Source: Allobosea sp. BK604 (GTDB lineage Bacteria > Pseudomonadota > Alphaproteobacteria > Rhizobiales > Beijerinckiaceae). Taken from it: DNA of 64,000 nucleotides. The DNA lies in NCBI RefSeq assembly GCF_004341515.1, contig NZ_SLZF01000007.1:1-64000 (forward strand), written 5' to 3'. The translations under genes were made by a program, and so were the position numbers. A model generated the notes under the pieces. The model was not told where the DNA came from, did no database searches, and was given only the letters and a program-made list of their open reading frames with translations. Below, piece by piece: positions 45,651 through 54,583 of the stretch. Position 1 is the first letter of the stretch. Each line of letters starts with the position of its first letter.

Positions 45651-46775
45651 TCACGCGATCCGGTGGCGCATGAGCATGTCGCGGTCGATCTCGATGCCGA
45701 GCCCCGGCCCCTGCGGCACGACGAGCTGTCCGTCGACCAGCTGGCTGCCTTCGCCGACGACCGGATGCGTGAAGGAATCCCGCAGCGGGTTGGCGTAGAC
45801 CATGCACTCGAAGGTGCGCAGCGTTTCCGCCGCGGCCGCCAGCTGAAGGCTGGCGGCGACGCAGATCGCGCCCGACCAGCCGACATGCGGCGCGTAGGCC
45901 GTGTTGAAGCTCGCCGCGAGCTCGGCGATGCGCCAGGTCTCGGTGATGCCGCCCGCGCGCGAGACGTCAGGCTGGATCAGCCCGAGCGAGCGCTCCTGCA
46001 GCATGGCCAGCGCCTCGGAGGCGACATAGTCGCTCTCGCCGGCCGCGAGCCGGATCGGCAGATGCTGGGCGAGGCGCTTGTAGCCGGCGCGGTCATTGGG
46101 CGCGATCGGCTCCTCGAAGAAGCCGTAGCCGAGATCGGCCAGCGCCCGGCCGACGACCAGCGCATCGTCGACATCATAGGCCCAGTTGGCATCGACATAG
46201 AGCGCGATGTCGTCGCCCGCGAGTTTGCGGATGAATTTGGCCCGGGCGATCGCGTCCTTGAGCGGATGGCCGAGCTTAACCTTGATCTCGCGGAAGCCGG
46301 CCTTCAGCGCGGCCGCCACCTCGGCCTCGACCGTGGCGTCGTCGAGCCAGTTGATCGAGGAGGCATAGGCCGGAACGCGCGTCCGCCCCATGCCGCCGAG
46401 CAGCTTGTGGATCGGCTCGCCGGCCGCCTTGCCGGCAATGTCCCAGAGCGCGATGTCGATCGCCGAGATCGCCTCGACGATCTGCCCGCCCGGATGGCCG
46501 GAGAGCGCGCCGCGCATCGCCTTCCACAGCGCCCGCCGGTCGGCCGGGTCCTTGCCGATCAGCCGCGGGATCAGCGCGTCCTCGATGAAGCGCGCATAAC
46601 CGGCGGCGCCGCGCCGGCACAGCCCCTCGCCATAGCCGATGATGCCGTCGCTGGTGGTGACCTCGACGACCACGATCTCGATGGCCGGATAATCGCCCTG
46701 CGAAGTGCGCTGGGCCTTGGCCAGCACGGCGCGCAGCGGATAGGCAACGATCTGCTGGATGTTGCGAGCCGGCAT
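45651..46775 (-). CDS. Mandelate racemase/muconate lactonising enzyme family protein
   Basis: A 374-residue enolase-superfamily enzyme, probably an acid-sugar dehydratase or a racemase/cycloisomerase. Catalytic KVK (Lys165, Lys167), metal ligands Asp195 (VDANWAYD), Glu221 or 222 (FEEP) and Glu247 (GES), Asp270 and His297 (APHVGW) are all visible. The Lys-x-Lys plus His/Asp dyad of the MLE/MR type argues for racemisation or dehydration of a hydroxy-acid. It is the first gene of the leftward arm, divergent from the GntR gene with a palindrome between. Confidence 0.9.
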   Translation of the reverse strand: MPARNIQQIVAYPLRAVLAKAQRTSQGDYPAIEIVVVEVTTSDGIIGYGEGLCRRGAAGYARFIEDALIPRLIGKDPADRRALWKAMRGALSGHPGGQIVEAISAIDIALWDIAGKAAGEPIHKLLGGMGRTRVPAYASSINWLDDATVEAEVAAALKAGFREIKVKLGHPLKDAIARAKFIRKLAGDDIALYVDANWAYDVDDALVVGRALADLGYGFFEEPIAPNDRAGYKRLAQHLPIRLAAGESDYVASEALAMLQERSLGLIQPDVSRAGGITETWRIAELAASFNTAYAPHVGWSGAICVAASLQLAAAAETLRTFECMVYANPLRDSFTHPVVGEGSQLVDGQLVVPQGPGLGIEIDRDMLMRHRIA

Positions 46776-46801
46776 AGCGATGGCGCCCTCCCCAGGACGG
46801 T

Positions 46802-46818
46802 AACTTATCTGATAGGTT
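46802..46818. promoter_or_regulatory. Candidate operator of the divergent GntR-FCD regulator
   Basis: A 17-bp near-perfect palindrome AACTTATC-T-GATAGGTT, with seven of eight arm positions paired, lies in the 96-bp gap between the enolase-family gene and the GntR gene. One dimer here could control both arms of the locus. Sequence is direct; binding is inferred. Confidence 0.65.
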
Positions 46819-46871
46819 GAACAGTTGCCAACTTGCCTGGCTTCTGTCAATCATGTCGTTGGAGCTTGTGA

Positions 46872-47663
46872 ATGACCGAAGCCGCTGCCGCCCTGATCGA
46901 GGACGACCCGTTCGCCGATGCGGATGTGGTGCCGACGCGGCTGGGCGACGCCCTGATCCAGCGCATCACGCAGGCGATCCATGATGGCCGCCTCAAGCCT
47001 GGTGACGTGTTGCCTTCCGAGGCGCGCATGGCGGCCTCCTTCGGTGTCAGCAAGCCGATTGCGCGCGAGGCCATCCGCCAGCTCGCGGCCATGGGTGTCG
47101 TCCATATCCAGCAGGGCAAGCCGACGCGCGTGCGCGCGCTCGACGCCGCCCCGCTCGACCGCTTCTTCCGTTTCGCCGTCCGCGGCAGCAAGACCGGCCT
47201 CACCGAGGCGGTGGAGCTGCGCCGCATCCTCGAGCCGCCGATCGCGCGCTACAGCGCCGAGCGCCGCTCCGAGGCCGATGTCGCCAGGCTCACCGAAATC
47301 CTGAAACGCCTCGAGGTCTCCTGGACCGACGTGCCGCGCTGGATCGAGGCCGATCTCGATTTCCACGAGGCGATCGCGGCCTCGGCCGGCAACACCTTGC
47401 TCGATCTGCAGATCCGGGCCCTGCGCCCGTTGAACCGGGAGATCATGGAGCTCTTCAACTCACGCAGCACCCGCAATACCGGCGATTGGCGCAAGACCTA
47501 CGAGCGCCATGTCGAGGTGGTCGAGGCCATTCGCGCCGGCGATCCCGATTGGGCCGAGCGGGCCATGCGCAAGCATTTCGAAGCGGCAGAAGTCGCCATC
47601 GCGGAACTCGCGACATCACGGGAGGAAAACAACAATGACGTCAGGGAAGGAACCGGACCGTAG
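46872..47663 (+). CDS. GntR family transcriptional regulator with FCD domain
   Basis: A 263-residue FadR-subfamily regulator. Winged helix-turn-helix at about 24-95 (LKPGDVLPSEARMAASFGVSKPIAREAIRQL in part), then an FCD domain with LDFHEAIAASAGN. It probably represses both arms of the locus until a sugar-acid inducer binds. Its last 29 bp overlap the first solute-binding-protein gene, whose ribosome site lies inside this coding region, so regulator and transporter are coupled. Confidence 0.93.
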   Translation: MTEAAAALIEDDPFADADVVPTRLGDALIQRITQAIHDGRLKPGDVLPSEARMAASFGVSKPIAREAIRQLAAMGVVHIQQGKPTRVRALDAAPLDRFFRFAVRGSKTGLTEAVELRRILEPPIARYSAERRSEADVARLTEILKRLEVSWTDVPRWIEADLDFHEAIAASAGNTLLDLQIRALRPLNREIMELFNSRSTRNTGDWRKTYERHVEVVEAIRAGDPDWAERAMRKHFEAAEVAIAELATSREENNNDVREGTGP

Positions 47664-48933
47664 GCAGGTCCTCGGGGGTTTTGTCGGCCTGAGCCTTGCG
47701 GGATTGGGTGCGCCGTCCGCCTTTGCGCAGACGGCCCCGCTCAACCTCTTCGCCCATCGCGTCATGCAGACGGTCGCGACCGGCGCGCAAGGCGGCGACA
47801 TCACCAAGCCGTGGTGCGAGAAGAACGGCACCACGGTGCAATGGACCACCTTTGACACCGGCCCGCTGCAGGAGCGCCTGTTCCGCGAGGCGAGCCTGGG
47901 CGAGACCTCGGTCGATGTCGGATTCCTGCTCAATACCCAAGCCGTGCCGCGCGCCGCCAGCCTGTTCGAGCCGCTCGACGAGTTCATGAAGCGCGATCCG
48001 CTCGATGACGCGGCGGACATCTTCCCCGGCCTGATGGACGGCATGAAGGTCGGCGGCAAGCAGGTCGCTATCCCCTTCCGCCACGCCTCTTCCGGCCTGC
48101 ACTACAACGAGGAACTGCTGGCCGAGAAAGGCTTCAGCAAGCCGCCGGCGACCATCGAGGAAATGGTCGAGATGGCCCGCGCCTGCACCTACCGCCGGGC
48201 CGACGGCACCGCTGTCACCGGCCTGTGCATGCCCGGCGTCACTTATCCGAACGTGATCGACATCGCCCGCGCCTGGGATGGCGACTTCATCACGCCGGAC
48301 TACAAATGCGTCGCCGACCAGCCGCCGATGCTGAACGCCATCAAGCTGCTGCGCGAGCTCTTCCAGGCCGGCGCCTTCCCGCGCAATTTCGCGACGCTCT
48401 CGACCGAGGACGTCAATGTCTGGATGCAGACCGGCCGTGCCGCGATCAGCCTGCAGAGCATGGGCCGCAACCGCATCTACAACGACCCGCAGAAGTCGAA
48501 ATTCGCGGGCAAGATCAAGACCATTGCCGTCCCCGCGTCGAAGACGCTCGCGAGCAAGTACAGCGCGGCCCCGGCCAAGGTCGAGTTCTGGGGCCTGTGC
48601 ATCCCGAAGAATTCCAAGCGCAAGGACCTCGCCTGGAGCTTTATCAAGGCGATGGCCTCGAAGCCGGCGACGCTGGGCGCCGCGCTCAACGGCAATGGAC
48701 CGGTCCGCGCGTCGACCTATGCCGATGCCAGCTTCGCCGCGACCGTGCCTTATGCGGCGGAAGAGCTGAAAGTGCTCAAGGTCGCGCGCATCCCGCTGCC
48801 GGCTTTCGACGAGGCTGCGCGCGCCGGCGACCTCTTCAAGGAGGAGGCCGAGGCCGCCGTGCTCGGCATGAAGACGCCGGAGGAGGCGATGGCCTCCCTG
48901 GTCAAGCGCGTCCAGCCGCTGCTTCCGGCATGA
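47635..48933 (+). CDS. ABC transporter extracellular solute-binding protein (copy 1)
   Basis: A 432-residue family 1 (maltose-type) receptor. The N-terminus DRRQVLGGFVGLSLAGLG has a twin-arginine export signal ending AFAQ. The mature part has FDTGPLQERLFREAS, DVGFLLNTQAVPR, IPFRHASSGLHYNEE and ALNGNGPVRASTYAD. ATG 47635 has a strong GGGAGG site. It is one of three paralogues in this arm (47.6, 48.9, 51.2 kb). All share the LHER(L)-type, RHA-, NFAT- and GNGP-motifs, so they arose by duplication. Confidence 0.92.
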   Translation: MTSGKEPDRRQVLGGFVGLSLAGLGAPSAFAQTAPLNLFAHRVMQTVATGAQGGDITKPWCEKNGTTVQWTTFDTGPLQERLFREASLGETSVDVGFLLNTQAVPRAASLFEPLDEFMKRDPLDDAADIFPGLMDGMKVGGKQVAIPFRHASSGLHYNEELLAEKGFSKPPATIEEMVEMARACTYRRADGTAVTGLCMPGVTYPNVIDIARAWDGDFITPDYKCVADQPPMLNAIKLLRELFQAGAFPRNFATLSTEDVNVWMQTGRAAISLQSMGRNRIYNDPQKSKFAGKIKTIAVPASKTLASKYSAAPAKVEFWGLCIPKNSKRKDLAWSFIKAMASKPATLGAALNGNGPVRASTYADASFAATVPYAAEELKVLKVARIPLPAFDEAARAGDLFKEEAEAAVLGMKTPEEAMASLVKRVQPLLPA

Positions 48934-48943
48934 GGAGGACGAC

Positions 48944-50245
48944 ATGGACAAGCTCCATCAGCCGTCGCGCCGCGCTCTGCTCACGGGTACCGCGCTTGCA
49001 CTGCCCGTTCTTGCCATGCCCGCCATCGTGCGGGCGCAAGCCAAGTCGCTCAACATCATCAGCCACCGCGTCCACCGCAACGTCCTGACCGGCGAGGGCG
49101 GCGGCAAGGGCGGCGACATCATCGGTGATTGGTCGAAGGCGACAGGCACCGGCGTCAACTGGTCGACCTTCGACGTCGCGCCCCTCCATGAGCGCCTGCT
49201 GCGCGAGGCCAGTCTCGCCGAGACGAGCTTCGATCTCGGTTTCGTCGTCAATACCCTCGCCGTGCCCCGCGTGCTCACGTTGATGGAGCCGCTCGACGCG
49301 CTCCAGAAGAGCGACCCGATCGAGGATTTCGCCGGGGTCGCGCCGGGCATGGTCAAGGCGCTTAATGCTGGCGGCGCGCTCAGGGGCGTTCCCTTCCGCC
49401 ATGCCACGACCGGGCTGCACATCAACGACGCCATCCTGGCCGAGCGGAAGATCGCGGCGGCGCCGAAGACGATCGAGGAGATGATCGAGGTCGCCAAGGC
49501 CGCGACTTTCACCAACGCCGCCGGCGTGCCGGTCAGCGGCTTCGCCATGGAAGGCGTCAGCTATGTCAACATGGTGACGCTGTCGCTCGCCTGGGACGCG
49601 CCCTTCATCAGCGAGGACCTCAAGGTCCTGCCCAACGAGGCAGGCATGCTGCGGACCTTCGAGGTCTTCCGCGATCTCTATGCCGCGCGCGCCCTGCCGC
49701 GCAATTTCGCGACGCTGAAGCAGGACGAGGTCATCACGCAGATGCAGACCGGCCGGGCGGCGATGTGCCATTTCGCCTTCGGCCGCTACTTCGCCTTCAA
49801 CGATCCGCAGAAGAGCCAGTTTCCCGGCAAGATCAGCGCCGTGCCGCCGCCAGCCTCGCGCTCGCTCGGCGACGGCGCCATCGTCGGCACGACGGAGTTC
49901 TGGTCCTTCGTCATACCCCGGAACTCGCGCAACAAGGAACTCGCCTGGTCGCTGGTCAAGGCGATGACCGCGAAGGAGGCGGTGATCCGCGCCGCGCTCA
50001 ACGGCAACGGTCCCGTGCGGGCTTCGGCCTATGACGACCAGCGCGTCAAGGACGCGGTGCCCTATGCCGCCGCAGAGGCGAAAGTCCTTGCCGTCGCACG
50101 CCCGCCGCTGCCCGCCTTCGACCGCGCCGTCGAGGCCGGTGATGCGCTCGCCCAGGCCGTCCAGGCGGTGGCCCTCGGCCAGGTCACGCCCGAGCAGGGC
50201 CTCGCCGATCTCAAGCGCCGCGTCGAACCCATGGTGAAATCCTGA
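48944..50245 (+). CDS. ABC transporter extracellular solute-binding protein (copy 2)
   Basis: A 433-residue paralogue of the preceding receptor, starting 10 bp after it. The export signal has SRRALLTGTALALPVLAMPA with cleavage near VRAQA. Shared motifs include FDVAPLHERLLREAS, DLGFVVNTLAVPR, VPFRHATTGLHIND, LPRNFATL and LNGNGPVRASAYDD. Residues near the presumed ligand cleft differ from copy 1 (VSYVNMVTLSLAWDAPF against VTYPNVIDIARAWDGDF), so the ligands may differ. Its stop overlaps the next gene's start (TGATG). Confidence 0.92.
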   Translation: MDKLHQPSRRALLTGTALALPVLAMPAIVRAQAKSLNIISHRVHRNVLTGEGGGKGGDIIGDWSKATGTGVNWSTFDVAPLHERLLREASLAETSFDLGFVVNTLAVPRVLTLMEPLDALQKSDPIEDFAGVAPGMVKALNAGGALRGVPFRHATTGLHINDAILAERKIAAAPKTIEEMIEVAKAATFTNAAGVPVSGFAMEGVSYVNMVTLSLAWDAPFISEDLKVLPNEAGMLRTFEVFRDLYAARALPRNFATLKQDEVITQMQTGRAAMCHFAFGRYFAFNDPQKSQFPGKISAVPPPASRSLGDGAIVGTTEFWSFVIPRNSRNKELAWSLVKAMTAKEAVIRAALNGNGPVRASAYDDQRVKDAVPYAAAEAKVLAVARPPLPAFDRAVEAGDALAQAVQAVALGQVTPEQGLADLKRRVEPMVKS

Positions 50246-51174
50246 TGGCTACAACCTTGTCTCCCACCGCCCGCATCGGCTTCATCGGCATCGGCACGAT
50301 GGGCCTGCCGATGGCGCTCAACGTGCTGCGCGGCGGCTATCCGCTGACGGTCTATGATCTCAGCGAAGCCGCCCTCGCGGAGGCGCAGAAAAGCGGTGCC
50401 AAGCGCGCCGCGAGCATCGCCGAGCTGGTGCGGGACAGCGACGTGGTCATCACCATGCTGCCCGATGCGCCTGACGTCGAAGCCGCGGCGCTCGGTCCGG
50501 ATGGTACCGAGGCGAATGCCAGGCCCGGCTTGATCTATGTCGACATGAGCACGATCGATCCGGTCACCAGCCGCCGCGTTGGTGCACGGCTGGCGGCGCG
50601 GGGTATCAGGATGATCGACAGCCCGGTCGCGCGCGGGGTCGAGAATGCCCGGGCCGGCACGCTGGCGCTGATGATCGGCGGCGATCTCGCGACCTTCCAG
50701 GAGGTCGAGCCGCTGCTGCGCCGGATGGCCGACACGATCACGCATTGCGGCGAGCTCGGCAACGGCACCGCGATGAAGCTCGTCAACAACTTCCTCTCGG
50801 CCGGCATCGTCAGCGCCATCGCCGAGGCCATGACCATCGGCCTGAAAGCCGGCCTGCCGCTCGACCTCATGGTCAGGATCAGCGGCGGCACGGGCACCAA
50901 CAACGCCTGGCTGCACAAGCTGATGCCCGGCAAGGCCTTCCTCGGCGATTTCTCGCCCGGCTTCATGTCGCGCCTGGCGCGCAAGGACCAGCGCCTTGCG
51001 ACCACGCTTGCCGCCGAGATCGGCGTGCCGCTCACACTCGGCGCCGCCGTGCTCCAGCTGCTCGACGAGACGACCGAGAAATATCCGCGCGACGATTTCA
51101 CCAGCATCCTGCGGCTGGTCGGCGAGCGCGCGGGCGTCGAGATCCGCCTGAGCGAACAGAACGCTGCAGCCTGA
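50245..51174 (+). CDS. NAD(P)-dependent beta-hydroxyacid dehydrogenase (3-hydroxyisobutyrate dehydrogenase/tartronate-semialdehyde reductase family)
   Basis: A 309-residue enzyme. The nucleotide loop is GFIGIGTMGLPMALNVLRGG (about 12-31). The substrate loop DSPVARGVENARAGTLALMIGG departs from the usual SGG triplet (ARG here). The catalytic Lys lies in GNGTAMKLVNN. Likely substrates are 3-hydroxy acids or tartronate semialdehyde, end products of sugar-acid breakdown. It lies between the second and third receptor genes, overlapping the former. Confidence 0.88.
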   Translation: MATTLSPTARIGFIGIGTMGLPMALNVLRGGYPLTVYDLSEAALAEAQKSGAKRAASIAELVRDSDVVITMLPDAPDVEAAALGPDGTEANARPGLIYVDMSTIDPVTSRRVGARLAARGIRMIDSPVARGVENARAGTLALMIGGDLATFQEVEPLLRRMADTITHCGELGNGTAMKLVNNFLSAGIVSAIAEAMTIGLKAGLPLDLMVRISGGTGTNNAWLHKLMPGKAFLGDFSPGFMSRLARKDQRLATTLAAEIGVPLTLGAAVLQLLDETTEKYPRDDFTSILRLVGERAGVEIRLSEQNAAA

Positions 51175-51199
51175 AACGAACCAGTCGGAGTCCGGCACC

Positions 51200-52477
51200 A
51201 TGCACGCAATCACCCGACGTTCCCTTCTTGCCGGCAGCGCTGGCGTCGCCGCGTTTTCGGCCTTGCCCGCCTTCGCCCAGGGCAAGACGCTGACCGCGCT
51301 CGGCCACCGCGTCCACCAGACCTGCGCCACGACCGGCCCGGGCGGCGACGCCACCGAGGCCTGGCGCAAGCAGTCCGGCGCCAGCATCAACTGGGTCACC
51401 TTCGGCGACAACAACGCCATCCATGAGCGGCTGCTCCGCGAGGTCGCGCTCGGCGAGACCTCGATCGATGTCGGCTACCTGCTCAATGGCCGCGCCGTGC
51501 CGCGCAACCTCAAGCTCTTCGAACCGCTCGACGGGCTGATGAAAGAGGCGGCGCTGGAGGCACCGGAGGATTTCGCGCCGGGCCTGATCGAGCCGCTGAA
51601 GCTCGATGGCGCCCTGCACGGCATTCCCGTCCGCCACGCCACCAACGCGCTGATCTACAACGAGGCGCTGCTCGAGGAGCGTGGCGTCAAGCTGCCGACG
51701 AGCTTCGAGGAGCTGGTCGAGGCTGCCCGCAAGCTCACCTTCAAGCGTGACGACGGCACGCAGGTCTACGGTCTCGCCTTCACCGCCGTCTTCGCCTCGA
51801 ACTTCCTGACGCTCGCCCGCTGCCTCGGCGGCGACTACATGACGCCGGACGGCAAGCTCGTCGCGGCCGAGCCCGGCATGGTCAAGGCACTGACGGTGCT
51901 GGCCGAGCTCTACAAGGCCGGCGTGCTGCCGCGGAACTTTGCCACGGTGAACAACGAGGAGATCACCACCTGGATGCAGCAGGGCAGGGCGGCGCTGACC
52001 ATCAATCCCTTCGCCCGGCTGGTGACCTATAACGACCCGAGCAAGGGCAAATATGGCGGTCGCTTCAAGTCGCTGCTGCCGCCGATGGCGGCCGATCTCG
52101 CCGGCAAGATGGCCTTCGCGCCAACGGTCGAATATTGGTCGCTGGTCATCCCGAAGAACGCCAAGCAGAAGCCGCTGAGCTGGGATCTGATCCGCACGCT
52201 CTCCTCCAAGGCCGGCACCAAGGCGATGGCGCTGAACGGCAATGGCCCGACCCGCATCTCGACCTATGCCGACCCGGCCCTGATCGCGGCCATGCCCTAT
52301 GCCGCCGACGAGGCGGCGGCGCTGAAGGCGAGCCGCATCCATCTTCCGGCCTTCGACGAGCAGGCCCGCGCCCATGACATCTTCATCGAGGAGACGCAGG
52401 CCGCCGTGCTTGGTATCAAGCCGGTGCAGCAGGCGATGGACGATGCCGTCAGGCGCGTGAAGCCGCTGCTGGGCTAG
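51200..52477 (+). CDS. ABC transporter extracellular solute-binding protein (copy 3)
   Basis: A 425-residue paralogue of the two receptors upstream. The twin-arginine-like signal TRRSLLAGSAGVAAF ends AFAQG. Shared pieces: IHERLLREVALGETSIDVGYLLNGRAVPR, IPVRHATNALIYNEA, LPRNFATVNNEE, ALNGNGPTRISTYAD (each split over the family core). It is more diverged than copies 1 and 2 are from each other. It lies 25 bp after the dehydrogenase gene and ends before a family A repeat. Confidence 0.92.
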   Translation: MHAITRRSLLAGSAGVAAFSALPAFAQGKTLTALGHRVHQTCATTGPGGDATEAWRKQSGASINWVTFGDNNAIHERLLREVALGETSIDVGYLLNGRAVPRNLKLFEPLDGLMKEAALEAPEDFAPGLIEPLKLDGALHGIPVRHATNALIYNEALLEERGVKLPTSFEELVEAARKLTFKRDDGTQVYGLAFTAVFASNFLTLARCLGGDYMTPDGKLVAAEPGMVKALTVLAELYKAGVLPRNFATVNNEEITTWMQQGRAALTINPFARLVTYNDPSKGKYGGRFKSLLPPMAADLAGKMAFAPTVEYWSLVIPKNAKQKPLSWDLIRTLSSKAGTKAMALNGNGPTRISTYADPALIAAMPYAADEAAALKASRIHLPAFDEQARAHDIFIEETQAAVLGIKPVQQAMDDAVRRVKPLLG

Positions 52478-52489
52478 GATGGTTCAACC

Positions 52490-52611
52490 CGTCATTGCGT
52501 GGAGCCGAGCGACGAAGCGACCCAGGGGACGTAGGGCGAGACCCCCCTGATTGCTTCGCGGAGCCTGCGCTCGGTTTGCCCAAGGCAAAAACTCGGGTGC
52601 TCGCAATGACG
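52490..52611. repeat. Interspersed imperfect palindrome, family A (copy 3, enlarged)
   Basis: It starts CGTCATTGCG and ends CGCAATGACG, with GACGAAGCGACCCAGG and TGATTGCTTCGCGG inside. It is about 35 bp longer than other copies because of extra sequence in the right arm that contains its own small hairpin TTTGCC-CAA-GGCAAA (52575-52589). It separates receptor copy 3 from the SDR gene. Confidence 0.82.
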
Positions 52612-52655
52612 GCTTTTGCGGGCGGCTTCATCTCCACAGAAGGCACTTTGGCAAT

Positions 52656-53405
52656 ATGGCTTCACTTCACGGGCGCACCGCGCTGGTCACCGGCGCGGCG
52701 CGGGGCATCGGGCTCGCCATCGGCGAAAGCCTCGCACAGGCCGGCGCGCATCTCGTCCTGCACGATCGGGACGCGCCGGCGGCCGAGCAGGCGCTGGAGC
52801 AGCTCAAGGCCGCCGGCCTCTCCGCCAGCCCGCTGATTGCCGATCTCGCCGAGCCGGCCGCGCCCGCTCGCATGCGCGAGGCCCTGGAGGCGGAAGGGCA
52901 TCGGCCCGATATCCTTGTCCTCTGCGCCTCCGTCGAGACCCGCGAGACCTGGGACAAGCTCTCCGAGGAAGCGATGGCGGCGCAGACCGCGATCAACCTC
53001 CACGCCACGGTCCGCCTGATCCAGGCCTTCCTGCCGGGCATGATCGCCAGGGGCTTCGGGCGGATCATCGCCATCGGCAGCGTGCAGGAGGCGCGGCCGA
53101 ACCCGACGCACTTCTATTACGCCGCCACCAAGGCGGCGCAGACCAACATGATCCTCAACCTGGCGCGGACGCTGCGCGAGCCGGACATCACCTGCAACAT
53201 CATCCAGCCCGGCGCGATCCTGACCGACCGCAACCGCGCGGTGCTGACCGAGCCGGCCAATGAATCGGCCGTGCTCGCCCGCATTCCGCTGGCGCGGCTC
53301 GGCAAGGCTGGCGACTGCGCCGGGGCGGCGCTGCTGCTCTGCTCCGAGGAGGGCGCCTATATCAACGGCGCCGAGATCGCCGTCGATGGCGGGTTGCGGT
53401 TGTAG
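52656..53405 (+). CDS. Short-chain dehydrogenase/reductase, sugar-acid locus
   Basis: A 249-residue classical SDR. TGAARGIGLAIGES (about 12-25) binds the cofactor; the usual NNAG is replaced by LCASVE. The catalytic Ser lies in AIGSVQ and Tyr/Lys in FYYAATK. The end INGAEIAVDGGLRL is typical of sugar or polyol dehydrogenases. ATG 52656 is the only good family start. It follows receptor copy 3 across a family A repeat and is presumably the last gene of the rightward arm. Confidence 0.88.
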   Translation: MASLHGRTALVTGAARGIGLAIGESLAQAGAHLVLHDRDAPAAEQALEQLKAAGLSASPLIADLAEPAAPARMREALEAEGHRPDILVLCASVETRETWDKLSEEAMAAQTAINLHATVRLIQAFLPGMIARGFGRIIAIGSVQEARPNPTHFYYAATKAAQTNMILNLARTLREPDITCNIIQPGAILTDRNRAVLTEPANESAVLARIPLARLGKAGDCAGAALLLCSEEGAYINGAEIAVDGGLRL

Positions 53406-53427
53406 CCAGGGTTGGGCGGGATTCTCT

Positions 53428-53520
53428 CGTCATTGTCGGGCTTGTCCCGACCATCCAGGTCTTCGCCGATCGCGGGTCGCGTTCAGGACGTGGATGCTCG
53501 CCACAAGGGCGAGCATGACG
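53428..53520. repeat. Interspersed palindromic element, family B (copy 2)
   Basis: CGTCATTGTCGGGCTTGT...CCACAAGGGCGAGCATGACG, with the internal hairpins GTCGGG-CTTGT-CCCGAC and GCTCGCC-ACAA-GGGCGAGC. It is closely similar to the 26.9-kb copy. It sits between the convergent SDR and uppP genes. Confidence 0.88.
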
Positions 53521-53539
53521 GCGGAGGGGAAGGCCTCGC

Positions 53540-54337
53540 TCAGCCGAACACCCAGAGTCCCGCCAGACCCGCCGCACCCACGATGATCCGCCACCAGGCG
53601 AAGAGCCCGAAGCCGCGGCGCGAGACATAGTCGAGGAAGGTCTTGACCACGACGAGCGCCGCAAAGAACGCCGCGATGAACCCGACTGCGATCAGCGTCA
53701 TGTCGTCGCCGCTGAGGTTCTTGTAGTTCTTCAGGAGGTCGTAGGTGAAGGCACCGGCCATGGTCGGCATTGCCAGGAAGAAGGAGAATTCGGCCGCCGC
53801 GCGCTTGTCGGCCCCGAGCAGCATCGCGCCGACGATGGTCGAACCCGAGCGCGAGACGCCGGGGATCATCGCCAGGCACTGGATCACGCCGATCTTGAAA
53901 TACATTGGCAGCGGGAATTTCGTGGCGTCGTCATGCTTCACCTCGAGCTCGAGCTCGTCGACGACCAGAAGTACCAGTCCGCCAGCGATCAGCGCGCAGC
54001 AGACCAGGAACGGATTGAACAGAACCCCCTTGATGAAGCCGCTCGCCAAGGCGCCGATCACCGCCGCCGGCAGGAAGGCTATCAGCACGCCCAGTACGAA
54101 GCGCCGGGCGCTCGGATCGGTCGGCAAGCGCAGCGCGATATCGAGCAGGCGCCTGAAATAGACCAGCAGGATCGCGAGGATCGCGCCGAGCTGGATCAGG
54201 ATCTCGAAGGTCTTGCCGTTCGACTCGAAGCCGAGGAAATGCCCCAGCAGCAGCAGGTGCCCCGTGGATGAGACCGGCAGGAACTCGGTGAGCCCCTCCA
54301 CGATGCCGAGAACGATGGCTTCGATCAGGTTTTGCAT
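53540..54337 (-). CDS. uppP: Undecaprenyl-diphosphatase
   Basis: A 265-residue inner-membrane protein with about eight helices that recycles the lipid carrier of cell-wall synthesis and confers bacitracin tolerance. The two active-site motifs are visible: GLTEFLPVSSTGHLLLL (within about 15-31) and PGVSRSGSTI (about 159-168). ATG 54337 opens the standard sequence MQNLIEAIVLGIVEGL. It is divergent from the fzlA-like gene across a 246-bp gap. Confidence 0.96.
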   Translation of the reverse strand: MQNLIEAIVLGIVEGLTEFLPVSSTGHLLLLGHFLGFESNGKTFEILIQLGAILAILLVYFRRLLDIALRLPTDPSARRFVLGVLIAFLPAAVIGALASGFIKGVLFNPFLVCCALIAGGLVLLVVDELELEVKHDDATKFPLPMYFKIGVIQCLAMIPGVSRSGSTIVGAMLLGADKRAAAEFSFFLAMPTMAGAFTYDLLKNYKNLSGDDMTLIAVGFIAAFFAALVVVKTFLDYVSRRGFGLFAWWRIIVGAAGLAGLWVFG

Positions 54338-54476
54338 GGGCCGGATTCCTACTGGCGACTCAGCGCCGCGCTGGCACTGGTAAACCGCTCTGCTCTATGG
54401 AACCAAGCCCTTTGCAAATTGGTTACCACTCTCCCAACGCAACCCTGTCTAATCGCCGCAATAGTATTTCCGCGGG

Positions 54477-54504
54477 TTGTGACGCCTCTTAGCCGGGATT
54501 ATAG
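54477..54504 (+). promoter_or_regulatory. Possible promoter for the fzlA-queG block
   Basis: TTGTGA (54477-54482), a 16-bp spacer and TTATAG (54499-54504), 80 bp upstream of the fzlA-like start. Both hexamers are imperfect, so this is tentative. Nothing else is recognisable in the 54338-54583 gap. Confidence 0.3.
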
Positions 54505-54583
54505 GAAGCGCCAACGCTGAGCCCCGACGCCTACCTTCCCTCCGGCCCTGCTTCAGCCCCATCCTTCTGCTCCAAGACCGGCA

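Noticed and set aside
47641..52375. Long minus-strand frames opposite the three receptor genes
   Set aside because: Each mirrors a receptor with signal peptide and family motifs; the repeated look of the antisense products only reflects the paralogy of the sense genes.
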